Shown here one piece after another: positions 44,178 to 54,806 of a stretch of 64,000 nt of DNA. A program made the translations under genes and the position numbers. The notes under the pieces were generated by a model that did no database searches, was not told where the DNA came from, and saw only the letters and a list, made by a program, of their open reading frames with translations. Position 1 is the stretch's first letter, and each line of letters begins with the position of its first letter. This DNA comes from Prochilodus magdalenae (Eukaryota > Chordata > Actinopteri > Characiformes > Prochilodontidae): NCBI GenBank assembly GCA_024036415.1, contig JAMWET010003396.1:55001-119000 (forward strand), given 5' to 3'.

Positions 44178-44365
44178 TTTAAACGATCCCTTTCTTCCGA
44201 ACATCTGTTCCGCATTATGACAGTGATATTTAACGTAATGAGCGCGCGCGCGGATGCTCCGCTCAGCCAAGATAGTGCGCGCACGAGCGAGGAGCCATTA
44301 GCCACCACCTGGGGGAGGGCGTCGGGCGCGCGCTGATGGAAGTTTCGCCGAGGAGTATATGACGC
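41781..44365. other. Gene-free, CpG-containing unique flank
   Basis: Unique sequence with scattered CpG-rich patches (GCGCGCGCGC near 42015 and 42860). It includes 'CTTAATTAATTATGGGCGC' (42767-42786), 'GGGCCTAATTTTCACAAATT' (42916-42936), an 18-bp triplication at 43202-43255, (ATT)n at 43829-43879 and (CT)n at 44126-44173. Open frames such as 41791-42249 lack domains or splice support. Confidence 0.4.
43202..43255. repeat. 18-bp unit x3
   Basis: Three tandem copies of TGGCCACTTTACGCACTC-type sequence (variants GTCCACTTTACGCACTCT and GGCCACTTTACGCACGGC). TTTACG resembles posterior Hox/Cdx sites. Confidence 0.7.
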
Positions 44366-44392
44366 TCTCTCTTCGCTCTCTCTCTCTCTCTT

Positions 44393-44425
<33 letters not shown>

Positions 44426-44481
44426 GACTCTCTCTCTGTCTCTCACACACACACACTCTCTGACTCTCTCTCTCTCACAAT

Positions 44482-44512
<31 letters not shown>

Positions 44513-44521
44513 ACAATCTGA

Positions 44522-44556
<35 letters not shown>

Positions 44557-44587
44557 TCTCTCTGACTCTCTTTCTCTCACAATCCGA

Positions 44588-44653
<66 letters not shown>

Positions 44654-44677
44654 CTCTGACTCTCTCTCTCTCTCACA

Positions 44678-44732
<55 letters not shown>

Positions 44733-44803
44733 TCTCTGACTTTCTCTCTCTCTCACACACACACACACACTCTCTGACTCTCTCTCTCTCTCTCACAATC
44801 TGA

Positions 44804-44834
<31 letters not shown>

Positions 44835-44859
44835 TCTCTGACTCTCTCTCACAATCTGA

Positions 44860-44894
<35 letters not shown>

Positions 44895-45054
44895 ACTCTC
44901 TGACTCTCTCTCACAATCTGACTCTCTCTCTCTCACACACATACACACACACACACACACTCTGACTCTCTCTCTCACACACACATATACAAACTCTCTC
45001 TTTTCTCTCGCACAGTCTTCATTATCCATCCCCTCTCTCTCCTCTCTCTCTCTC
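44366..45054. repeat. Compound (TC)n/(AC)n satellite with TCTGAC and CACAATC punctuation
   Basis: About 690 bp in which (CT)n and (CA)n blocks alternate. The connectors CTCTGACTCTCTC and CTCACAATCTGACTC recur, so a minisatellite unit of variable length is built from two microsatellites. Pyrimidine-rich on the plus strand. Spurious Arg/Glu and Cys/Val frames run through the minus strand. Confidence 0.93.
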
Positions 45055-45589
45055 AACTCTGTCCCCGTCTCCCTCTCCGCTCCCTCTCTCTGTTTATGTT
45101 TCGCTGCTGTGAGAGGAGGCTGACCACAGCTTTTTATTTTATTTGATTTCATTTCTTCACTCTGTGTATTTTCCCTCCGCTCAGGCTGATGGATGCAAAT
45201 GTGAGCTCTGTAATTGGATCAGCTCCCCAGATACAGATAAACGGCTGCTGCTTTGCTGGGGTTATTTTGAGCTGTGTGCAGGCAGCAGTGTGAGAGTGTG
45301 AGTGTGTGTGAGAGAGAGCACTAATGAGAGGGAGGGGAGTCGTGCTATACTCACGCACGATGCCGGGCAAGGACATGTACAAGCAGTTTGTATATGTTTG
45401 TGTATCTGTCGTCTGCCGTATATGACTGAGGCCTTCAGCCTTAAAGGGGAAATCTGTCCACAATCGACCCTTTAAAGGACATTCAGAGTAAGCTGTGATT
45501 ATCAAAAAGACTCTGATTTATCTATAGGGTGGTGGTGGTAATGATGGGAACCAGGGCTCACCATCGCTGCTGTCCAGAGACAAACAACT

Positions 45590-45745
45590 ACCTCTAAAAG
45601 TTCATTTTACAGGGCAGGGCAAAAACCGAAATGAGTTTCAATGTAAGTCAATGGAACCAGAAGTCTTTCTAAGCAGGTTTGGGCCATTTCTGTTGGTCCA
45701 TTCATTGTGAAATTTTCATACGGTGTGAAGGGAAGCTCATATGAT
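45590..45745 (+). repeat. Dispersed ~160-bp repeat, copy 4
   Basis: 'CAATGTAAGTCAATGGAACC', 'AGTCTTTCTAAGCAGGTTTG' and 'GGTCCATTCATTGTGAAAT'. Matches 24505 and 26147. Confidence 0.65.
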
Positions 45746-48700
45746 CAAACGAAGCACACAAGTTAAAAACGACAAACGAGGACTACATGTTTGTCTCAGG
45801 ACAGAATTGATATCTAACCATTTTATTTCCTGTCCAAACCCACCAGCGAACCTGCACACGCCTCCTGGGCTTTAAATGTCACTGATGGTGCAATAACGGC
45901 CATAAACCAGAAACAGGCCTGCTTTCTTTGGGGACTATTTAGCCTCAGAGCGCACTGCAAGTCCCCCTCCACCATGAACGTGCTAAACCAACCATCTTCA
46001 CACACACATATAAATAAACCATATCAACAGACATTAGGCAGCTCATGTCCAGTCATTTCATGGAACAACTATCTGTGAAGGAGCCTTCAGAGGCATTCAG
46101 ACGTCTGGTTCCCATCACCACCAACTGTCAACAATCCTGACTCGACAAGTTTCTCTCGAACGAGCATTTCACATCACACCAAACCACTCCAAATGGCTTT
46201 GTTTACATCTCCACCGTTTAATTATGCAGACGTTCTTGAAAAATGAGTTCCTCTATAACCGAGAGGAAATCTTTGGGCTCTTTTTTTTTCATTACATAAA
46301 AAGACAAACGTCCCCACAGTGTCAGATCATCCAAGGGTTTAGGGATGATGGGTACATGGCGTCCCCACAAAGAGACAAATACAAGGCCACAAGTTGCCTG
46401 AAGGAGTTCCCAGAATCTGTGTGTATATCAAACACCGCAACGCCACACGTACCAATTAGAGCAAAGTCGCCTGCTGATGATGTATAATCCATGGTTAGCC
46501 AATCACACGCCACAAAAACAAGAACTCCACCCAAATTCCTTAGCTCAGCCTTTCATTCAAGTATCAGATCCCACATTCGCCGAGCAACTTGACATGCGAA
46601 CACGATACACTGCTGACACTATTAAAAAAAAACACCCTGGCTACAATCTTCAGTCTGCTTTGACAGCAGTAGTTTTCTGAGTTTAGTAGATGATTGCAGA
46701 TCAGGTTTTTCCCTCCCCTTGAGATGCTAAAGGCTTTCGGTGGCAGCCTTCCAGGCTTCGAGGGGCCTGGCTAGCTCTCTGATTAGCAGTGTGCTTTACA
46801 GCCAAGCCGAAAAAAAGCTAATCTCATCAGCGAGGCCTTTTCGGCGGCTCAGACGCCAACTGCGGCCTTCCTCCACTCCGCTGCCTGGGCGGACCAGGTT
46901 GAAACCCCCCGTACTTGCCTCAGTCAAACGTGCTAATACCTGTTACGCCGCATGCCCAGGCTCAAATCATCGATTGACCTCATTTTCAATAACAGGCGCT
47001 ATTTCCAGTCTGATGGCTAATTCCCTGGCTGCGGACTGAAGCGGCCATCTGGGCTGGAGACGTCCGAGCATGCTGAGCGCTCACCTGACCGACAAACACA
47101 AAGCAAGGAGGCGACAGAACACGGCTAGCACGTGCACTCCCATGCGGCTGGGACTACAGAGCTAGCATCTAGTTTAATTAGCATGCGTAGGCCTGTTGGG
47201 CTTTGTTCCAGCTTTAAGCAACGGCCCGCCAAAGCTCTTCTCATCCGGAGCGGCCCTGGGTTCTGTGATCATGCCCTCCGACCTTTCCGAGAAACAGACG
47301 AAATGGGAAAAGGGCCCCGCGGCTGATGTTTGTGAGGGACGATTGTTTAAAGCGAAGCACCACATCGTCCCACTCGCTCAGTGGTTTTCCTTTCTCTTCT
47401 GGTGCTCGAGCTGAAGTCAGCCTTGTCTTCTCCAGATCTGATTTATTAGCTTGTCAAAGGAAGAATTGTTGGAGAAGGCAATCAAAAAGCACTTACGGAG
47501 CCCGGGCAAAAATTACTGCTTTTCTCGCTGGCTAATTTGTGCTACTCCCGTGGAGGGGGCTGGCAAAGTGTTTGATGAGGCATAAAATGATGATAAATGA
47601 ATTTATTGCCCCGCTGCTCATCAAACGGCTCTAGCATATACTACTTCTTTGCCGGTGACGTGCTGCGCCGATCTCCGGCCGGTCTCTGGCTGCGACCGGG
47701 CAGCGGGTCGGGATATTTCCAGTTTCAAAGGGCCGACCGAGGGTCAGGATGAATGTGAGCGCGCCGGTGCCAGCAGAAAGGGGGAGAGGAGAGGAAGACA
47801 AAAGACAGTTTAATAGGTTAAACTGGAAACAGGAGTAAACTCATTGCTGCGAGGGACACATGCTCTCGACTTTCAGCTTCTGATCAACGTGTGGGAAAAG
47901 CCAGCGGTAACCAGATATCCCTTCTTTCTTTCTCTCTCTCTCTCTCTATCACCCTGTCTTTCTCTCACAGACACACACACACCCTTGCCAAGCAGAGGCA
48001 AGAGGAAAAAAGCCTCCCAGCAAACAATATATCTGCCAATGAATTAATTAGAAAACAACACGAACACAGGCGACTGAAGAAACAAGTGCCGTGTTGTCAA
48101 ACGAGGGGCCGGCGAAGAAATATTCCATTATGTGGTTCACACAAGTGCCCGTTCTCGTTCCCCACTCATGATTAACGAGCGACGGAGGGAGGGGCGAGGG
48201 GTACCGGGGCGGTCGCCACAGGGTCAAAAGCACTTCTGCATATTTGCTAAATAAGGCCCCACTAACGCTGCCTTCACCGCTTTCTCCCACAAATCACAGC
48301 TCTGGCAACCCGGATCCACATTGCTTTGGCATTTACACTCCATCGCCCCGTCCCTCTCTCTGATCTCTCGTTCCTTTTGTCCTTCTTTTCTTCCTCTCCC
48401 TCTCTCTCTCTCTCTCTCTGTGGCTAATTGTGTATGATTAAGTCCTCACGTATTCATCCTCCTGCGTTGGCCAACGATGAATGCATTGTTGCACATCCCC
48501 CCCTCTTGTTGGACTGCCACCTCCTCCTTTCTCTCTCTCTCTCTCTTTCTCCTCCTGCTCTCACCACATTCATTAGGTTGCTCCTTTAAATACTTCAAAG
48601 ACCAGCTAATTTTTTTTCCCCCCATAATAATACCATGAAAGCAATTACAGGCAGGCTCAGTACGGAGCGTGTTGGGATGGTATGGGCTGCAGCATTAGAT

Positions 48701-50200
48701 AATGAGCCATCTCCGTGTCATGGAAGCTGCTGCTTCATCTTTGAGTTGCCCCTCTGCCCACCAACCCCCCATAAAAACACCTCGTCCCAGCTGGCACTGC
48801 AGGGAGAGGGATCGGGCTATGCTTCCGCGGAATGAGGCAAATTTCGGGATCCACACCGACCCTCGCATTCGCTCAGAAATGTTAAACATTAAACGCTGGC
48901 ACTTAGAGCTCTTTAAAAATTCATCCCCCCTGCACCGCCCGCTCCTCCACCAGGAGCTCCAGAGGCCAAACGGGTGCAGCAAGAGACTGCAATAACCATA
49001 TTCCCTATGACGCGAATGAAACGCGTTCGTCAAACAAAAGAAAAGCAGAAGAACGAGGAAAACATTAAGATTCCACAGCAAGATTCCGAAAACATTAGGA
49101 TTCAACAGAGGCTGGCGTTGCCTCCACTCATTGACAGGAACCTAATCAGGGGAATCGGAATATGTAGATAATCTCCAATAAATTTTTCATGAACACATTC
49201 CGTCTTAATCTGAAGCAAAAGACGGCAGAGAGGAAGATGAAAGTGCTTATTAAACAAAAGATTGAATCATCAGACTGAGAAATGACGCCCCACAAAAACG
49301 ATCTTTTCCGAAATGGGCGTTTTGCTCGACAATCCGTTTCAATTTTCCAAACAGCGTAAACACGGAGGAGACTGCCGTCATCCGCCGTACGGGTATGGCA
49401 AGCACGTTACCCATAACGCTGCAGTGCAGGTCACGTCCATGGGACCGAAGACGATGGAGCAATGCAGTGAGTATTGGAAGAATTCCTCTTCAACCACAAT
49501 CACGGTTACAGGCTCAAAAGAAATCCAAAGAGGAATTCCGACTATGCCTGTATCTTTCCTCAAACAGCGTATCTGGCAATATTATCAGTTCAGGTTTCCT
49601 TCTTGTTCTTTCCCTCACTCGCGCACGCAGAAGTTTGCATATCTGCCTTTGTGGAATGTTTCACATTTCTCTAAAATAAAGCCTGAAATGACTGTGGATA
49701 TCCACTCAGTCAGAGCCGCGTTCATGTATCTTTAATCCAAGCCTGACTCATTGCCTAAACTATTGATAAACCACTTAAACCACCAAAAAGAATCACGAGA
49801 GACGAGTTCCTGTTTCTTACTTTGACAAAAATATGCCACAGAAGTGCACACACACACTCACACACACACTCACACCTCATATGGAGAAATAAATAAAAGA
49901 TTGGAGTTGGAACAGCATGGGGAAATCCAATACGGGATTAAAAAATGATCATCTCTTCCGTGTTTTTGTTTCATTCCGGTACAAACTGTGAATGCACATG
50001 TGCCACAGGTGTAACATGCAGAGATGACAGACACTAATACATACTCCTATTGCTCTGAGCACCATTTGCATTAAATGTTACGCTTAGCTCAATAAGGAAG
50101 ACAAAGAAGAAGTCCCCTTGCGTGTTTAGGGTGGTAGTACCTTTAGGCTCCTGCAGATGGCGCTGCACAAGGAGGACGAGGGTATAAATACCTACAGGCT
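45746..50200. other. Gene-free, largely unique flank with candidate enhancers
   Basis: Low repeat content. The best non-repetitive blocks are 46735-47050, 47150-47230 ('TAGTTTAATTAGCATGCGTA'), 47430-47650, 48570-48720, 48870-48960 and 49110-49210 ('GATAATCTCCAATAAATTTT'). Small (CT)n runs at 47925-47948, 48398-48420 and 48530-48548. No exon recognised. An enhancer role is inferred from the known gene-desert organisation of irx clusters. Confidence 0.4.
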
Positions 50201-50204
50201 GTGA

Positions 50205-50470
50205 TTGACCGATTCACTGGGATTGGGAAGAGGTGCTACAGTGCAGGGAATGTCTCGTTCCAAGTGTGGAAAATGGCTCCAGAGCAGATGTTAATGATTG
50301 GCTAAAAGGAGGAACTGCATGTGGGCGTGGCCAAAGACCATAGTGTGAAGGAAGTAGCTGAATCTGCAGGTGTATGGAAGCGTACGGTCATACGGGTCTA
50401 CCAGCAGGGGGTAAAATCCCAGTCTACAGGGAATTCTCCTCGGAACTGTGCCAGGGAAGGCCTCCACCAA
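50205..50470 (+). mobile_element. Tc1-like deletion derivative (family B), copy 3
   Basis: On the plus strand 50331-50400 reads GVAKDHSVKEVAESAGVWKR, then TVIRVYQQ. This is the same HTH as at 19063-18842, followed by the fusion 'AACTGTGCCAGGGAAGGC' to C-terminal-side sequence that continues to about 50545 ('ATCCAGAACCTTGTCCAGTA'). Opposite orientation to the other HTH copies. Confidence 0.8.
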
Positions 50471-50917
50471 ATCTAGACCCAAGTGATCAATTTGGATTTG
50501 GATCAATGGCCTACATCCAGAACCTTGTCCAGTACATGCCCGATCCAGCCACGTCATTAGGTGCATTTTTGTCTGATCTGTCAAGCAGTACCTGGCTGGC
50601 ATGCCTGAAGCTCCAGTTATCCCAACTGCATGGCGCATAGTCCAGTTATGGTGCCTAAGCAAGGGTACAGAAGACGTAGCCTTGAGGACACCACAGTACT
50701 GCCAGCCTTTGCATCCTGAATGTGCCTCTGCAGCACCACCCTTGTGCACCATAGGTGGACTGTCTAGGAGGGGTCTGAGTTTGAAGGCTTCTCCTCTAAG
50801 CGATATGATAACGGCAGCTTCCTCTATCAAGACGTTTTGGCTAGCACGCTAGCTTGGCATACCTATAATTCAGCCGGTTAGTGCTATACAGTATATCACT
50901 GCTATTGGGGCTAATCC
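50471..50917. other. Continuation of family B sequence, then unclassified
   Basis: Up to about 50550 this is homologous to 20945-21065 and 58836-58930. The remainder is not recognised. No gene. Confidence 0.4.
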
Positions 50918-51065
50918 TCATATCTCCAAATTCCTAACTTTACGGGAGAAGGAATAACCATACTTTACGTCAAATTCCAGTCTATGGAACCAGACTGTTC
51001 CCCAACCCATTCCTTTGGGTCCGTGTCTCATGAAAGGTGCGTAGAACCCTAACAGGTACTTTCAG
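50918..51065 (+). repeat. Dispersed ~160-bp repeat, copy 5 (degenerate)
   Basis: 'ATCTCCAAATTCCTAACTTT', 'TCTATGGAACCAGAC' and 'TTTGGGTCCGTGTCTCATGA'. Weaker match than the other copies. Confidence 0.4.
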
Positions 51066-52929
51066 ATTATGTCAAAAACTGAAAACCGTCAGAAATGGAC
51101 ACATGAGGCTTTGCTCCAAGGGCAGTACCATCCATTAGATCTATAATAGTCCATAAACACACATGTGGAATGTGGATATGCTCATATCTAATATATAGGC
51201 TTGAAATATGAGGACAAAGCAGAGTAAAGATATATTAGCTGGTGTAGTACGGATGCATACGGAGCATGTGGGTTACGCTTAACTGCATAATTGGCTTGAC
51301 GTGGGCTATTAACACTAAGTGCACAGGATTTTAGTGTCTTCTCGGTAGTTTATGTGATGATTATGATGATCAATACACATGATTTGTAAGTCGCCAGCCA
51401 TCGATTGGATAGCGGGACGGCCGACCTTTGCTGAAGGAGCTTTCGGACAACTGCTATAGCTACAGGAGGAGCCGGAGGCGGGAAGCTTTCCGAGGTAGTT
51501 CACCAGGATTTCACTACAAGAGAAAGTAGGACAGTGGCCGCACGTCATGGACGCGGCTGGTGGAGCACCGTTCATCCAACTCACCCGATCTGTTTGCGGT
51601 GGAGGTGAGCGCTACAGGATGAAAGGAGCTTGTTTGGAGATGGGTGGTCAGATGCCGATGTAACTGCCTGAATTGACTGCGCTCTACATGTTAGCTCAGT
51701 GTCAATAAGCAAACAAAGTGTTCCTCAGTAGAAAGGTGGCTGCTTGCTTGTTTTACTTGGAAGGAAACAAGGATGATGTGGGTTTCCAAATGAGGGTGGG
51801 GCTCTTGTGCTTCGCCGTATCAAAATGACTTTGATTTTGAAGGAGGAGAGAGGGGAAAAAAACAACAACAGCCGTTCACAGAAGAACGGAGACGCGCCAC
51901 ACACACACGAGAAAAACTGACACACTATCAGAGTCTCAGGAGAACTAACATAGTTTACCATCACTGTGAAGTAATCCCTCTGGCATTAACACACACCCCC
52001 GCACACACACAAACACGCACACCCATACACACTCACACACACAGGCCGACTCTCCTTACACATGCACATCTTTAATAAAGAGAAGCACCACATCACAAAT
52101 CACTTGGTAACATTAAAAAGAGGCCTTTGTGTGGTTTACTAAGCTATGCTGCTTGAGGCATGATTAATAAGGCTGTCTGTCAGAATAATTAATATTCAAT
52201 GAAGTCAGCATGGGCCTCTGTGACTCTAGGGGGGGATAGGCCTGAACAAGGAAGCCCTCTGGAAAATTCCTGAACTTCACACACATCCAGTCGCTCGCGC
52301 AGCTGCCGAACGTTTGGCCCGTGCCGCACAGGTTGGAGCCGACGCGCCAGGACTGACACCTGTGTGTGCCCGAGCACTCAGGTAAAAAATAGTCACTTAC
52401 ACAGATGGACAGAGAGATAAGAGCGGCGGAGGGGAAGACCTGAGCTCCTCTCTCTGTTTTGGCAATACGGGGCTGGGATATGTGATCTGTGTACGTTGGG
52501 TGAGGAATGGCGCTGGACCAGCATGGGGATATTAGGCCATTTTTATTTTTTTAGAGCTATTGTGTTGCGTTCGGAATCGCTCCGAGGAAAAACACATCGC
52601 TGTTGCTGTTGGCATCTATTTATTTATTTACGGTTACTGGATCGTGTTATTGATGTATTATTGAGATATTTACTCTGCATTTATCATCCTGCTTGACTTT
52701 CGCTTCTCTCTATTCCTCCCTCCTGCAGGAGCTGTTTTATCAGTGAAAGGGTTTGCATTACTGGGATCAATAGAGAACTTCAGAGGGAGGGAGGGAGGAA
52801 GGGAGACTCACCTCTTCATTAGGAATCTTAGCTAATCTCAGAGTCGGGTAAACTCTGCTCTATCGAAGAGTAAAATGCACTGCTGGTATGCAGCACATAC
52901 ATGAACACACTCATCGCCAAAAGAACGCT
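51066..52929. other. Gene-free; unique block 52080-52390
   Basis: No gene. 52080-52210 is unique and rich in homeodomain-type cores ('GAGGCATGATTAATAAGGCT', 'AGAATAATTAATATTCAATG'). The block at 51390-51640 is GC-rich and unclassified. Small (CA)n near 52000-52040. Confidence 0.4.
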
Positions 52930-53680
52930 TGCACCCAGAAGGAGGTGTGGGAGTGCAGGTGTGTTGGGAAGGAAGATAAGGGTGACCAGGATCAATAACT
53001 GATGATAAATTTAGACTGATATGATCAATATTTATTGAGCTACACATACAGAAGTCTGTCTCTCAGTATGGCGTCGGGCCGCCGTGTTTGCTAACCCAAC
53101 ACGCCAGACGTCTCGGTATGGAGCTGTAGAGGTTCCTAATGGTGTCCTGTGATAATCCATCCCATGCAGCTTGAACATCCTCACACAGTTCCTGCAGATG
53201 GTGCGGTAGGGGTGGAGGTGGAGGGACACCAGGTCTTCTGGACATGTGACTACAGACCGCTCATCTCGGTGCTGAGCACGGTGCCTCCACACACGGATTC
53301 GTTGGGCGTCTCCACCAAGACTAAAGCGGGACTCGTCACTGAAGATGACCCGCTGCCATTCTGAGTCACTCCATGACAGTCTGGTACGACACCACTGCAG
53401 TCTTTGGTGACGGTGACGTGGTGTTAAGGACAGTCGTGGTAACGGTCTGTGTGCATGTAGTCCTGCGTGGTGCAGCCGTCTGCCAATGGTGCTGCACTAA
53501 CAGGATGACTCATGGAGGCACCACTGCTCGCTGGATGTCCTCAGTTGTAGCTGTTGGGTCAGACAGGTACAGAGATAAGACCCATCCTTGGTTAAGTCAC
53601 ATGTCTCACGATGTCAAACCAGGCTTCATTCCTCCTGAGTGCAGCTATTCTTTGTGACAGTGAGTGTAAATACTGTATAT
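52930..53680 (-). mobile_element. Tc1-like deletion derivative (family A), copy 2
   Basis: Nearly identical to 8366-9135 across the transposase remnant. The minus strand again gives the FSDESRFSL block, then RPEDLVSL, then in another frame the C-terminal AAWDGLSQDTIRNLYS and SIPRRLACWVSKHGG. Same deletion junction near 53215. The outer left part ('CACCCAGAAGGAGGTG') matches 59890 closely. Confidence 0.85.
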
Positions 53681-53956
53681 GCACACTTACATATATGGGC
53701 AGATTTGGAGAGGAGAGAGCACTTCTGACAGCTCTACAATCTGAAACCAGATGCTCAGCGTGTCTGTGGTCGGCATATGCTGAGCCATAGTCATAATCTC
53801 AGACAAGTTCATGTTATTTTTCTCCCTTTTGATCTACGAAAACATCTAATTATAGCCAATCCACCACAAGGAGCCAAAACGTCAAAATGCCAGTTCACAA
53901 GGTAAACAGCACTCCTCTCTTCGCAATGTTGAGATGAAAGTGTTGAGGTCAGGACT

Positions 53957-53959
<3 letters not shown>
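53681..53959. other. Intergenic, no gene recognised
   Basis: Short unique spacer before the (CA)n arrays. Confidence 0.4.
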
Positions 53960-53999
<40 letters not shown>

Positions 54000-54068
54000 C
54001 ACACTCAAACATACATACATACACACACACACACCCAGACCCACACATACACACACACATACACACAA

Positions 54069-54103
<35 letters not shown>

Positions 54104-54140
54104 TACATACACATACACATACAGACACACACACACACAC

Positions 54141-54175
<35 letters not shown>

Positions 54176-54290
54176 TATATACACACACACACACACACAT
54201 ACACACACACATATACACACACACACATACACACACAAACACACAGACACACACACACCCACACAAACCCACACAAACCCACACACACTT
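53960..54290. repeat. (CA)n/(CATA)n array
   Basis: About 330 bp of CA with CATA, CAGA and CCCA variants. Confidence 0.96.
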
Positions 54291-54399
54291 ACCCCAACCT
54301 TTTATCAAAAGTCCTCATAGGGACCAGTCATTGTCCCCACCACGTCAAAATCGTCATACTTTCCTTGTGTCATGGGGATAATTGGTCCTCAAAAAGAAC

Positions 54400-54429
54400 C
54401 ACACACACACACACACACACCTACACACA

Positions 54430-54495
<66 letters not shown>

Positions 54496-54513
54496 CACAC
54501 ACACACACACACC
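54400..54513. repeat. (CA)n microsatellite
   Basis: About 114 bp of CA. The spacer to the previous array (54291-54399) includes 'CATAGGGACCAGTCATTGTC', possibly a repeat-flank sequence. Confidence 0.96.
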
Positions 54514-54711
54514 CACACTATCACCTACATTTCAACTTGTCGACAGTTTCAAGTCGCAGCCCGCTCTGACATTAGCCAGGCTGATTTCTGTCTGTAGGGC
54601 GGGTCAAAGTTTGAGCGAATTCCTGTGCGCCAGTGTTTATGCGTAAACTCTGCCAAAAGTTCATAAACAAGACAAAAGACACCTTACACCTCGGCGAGAA
54701 GTGGAGCTCCA

Positions 54712-54712
<1 letters not shown>

Positions 54713-54785
<73 letters not shown>

Positions 54786-54806
54786 ACACACACACACACA
54801 CACACG
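54713..54806. repeat. (CA)n microsatellite
   Basis: Third (CA)n array within 900 bp, with one CT interruption. Confidence 0.96.

Noticed and set aside
44096..45152. Long minus-strand Arg/Glu/Cys/Val frames
   Set aside because: Translation of the TC/AC compound satellite.
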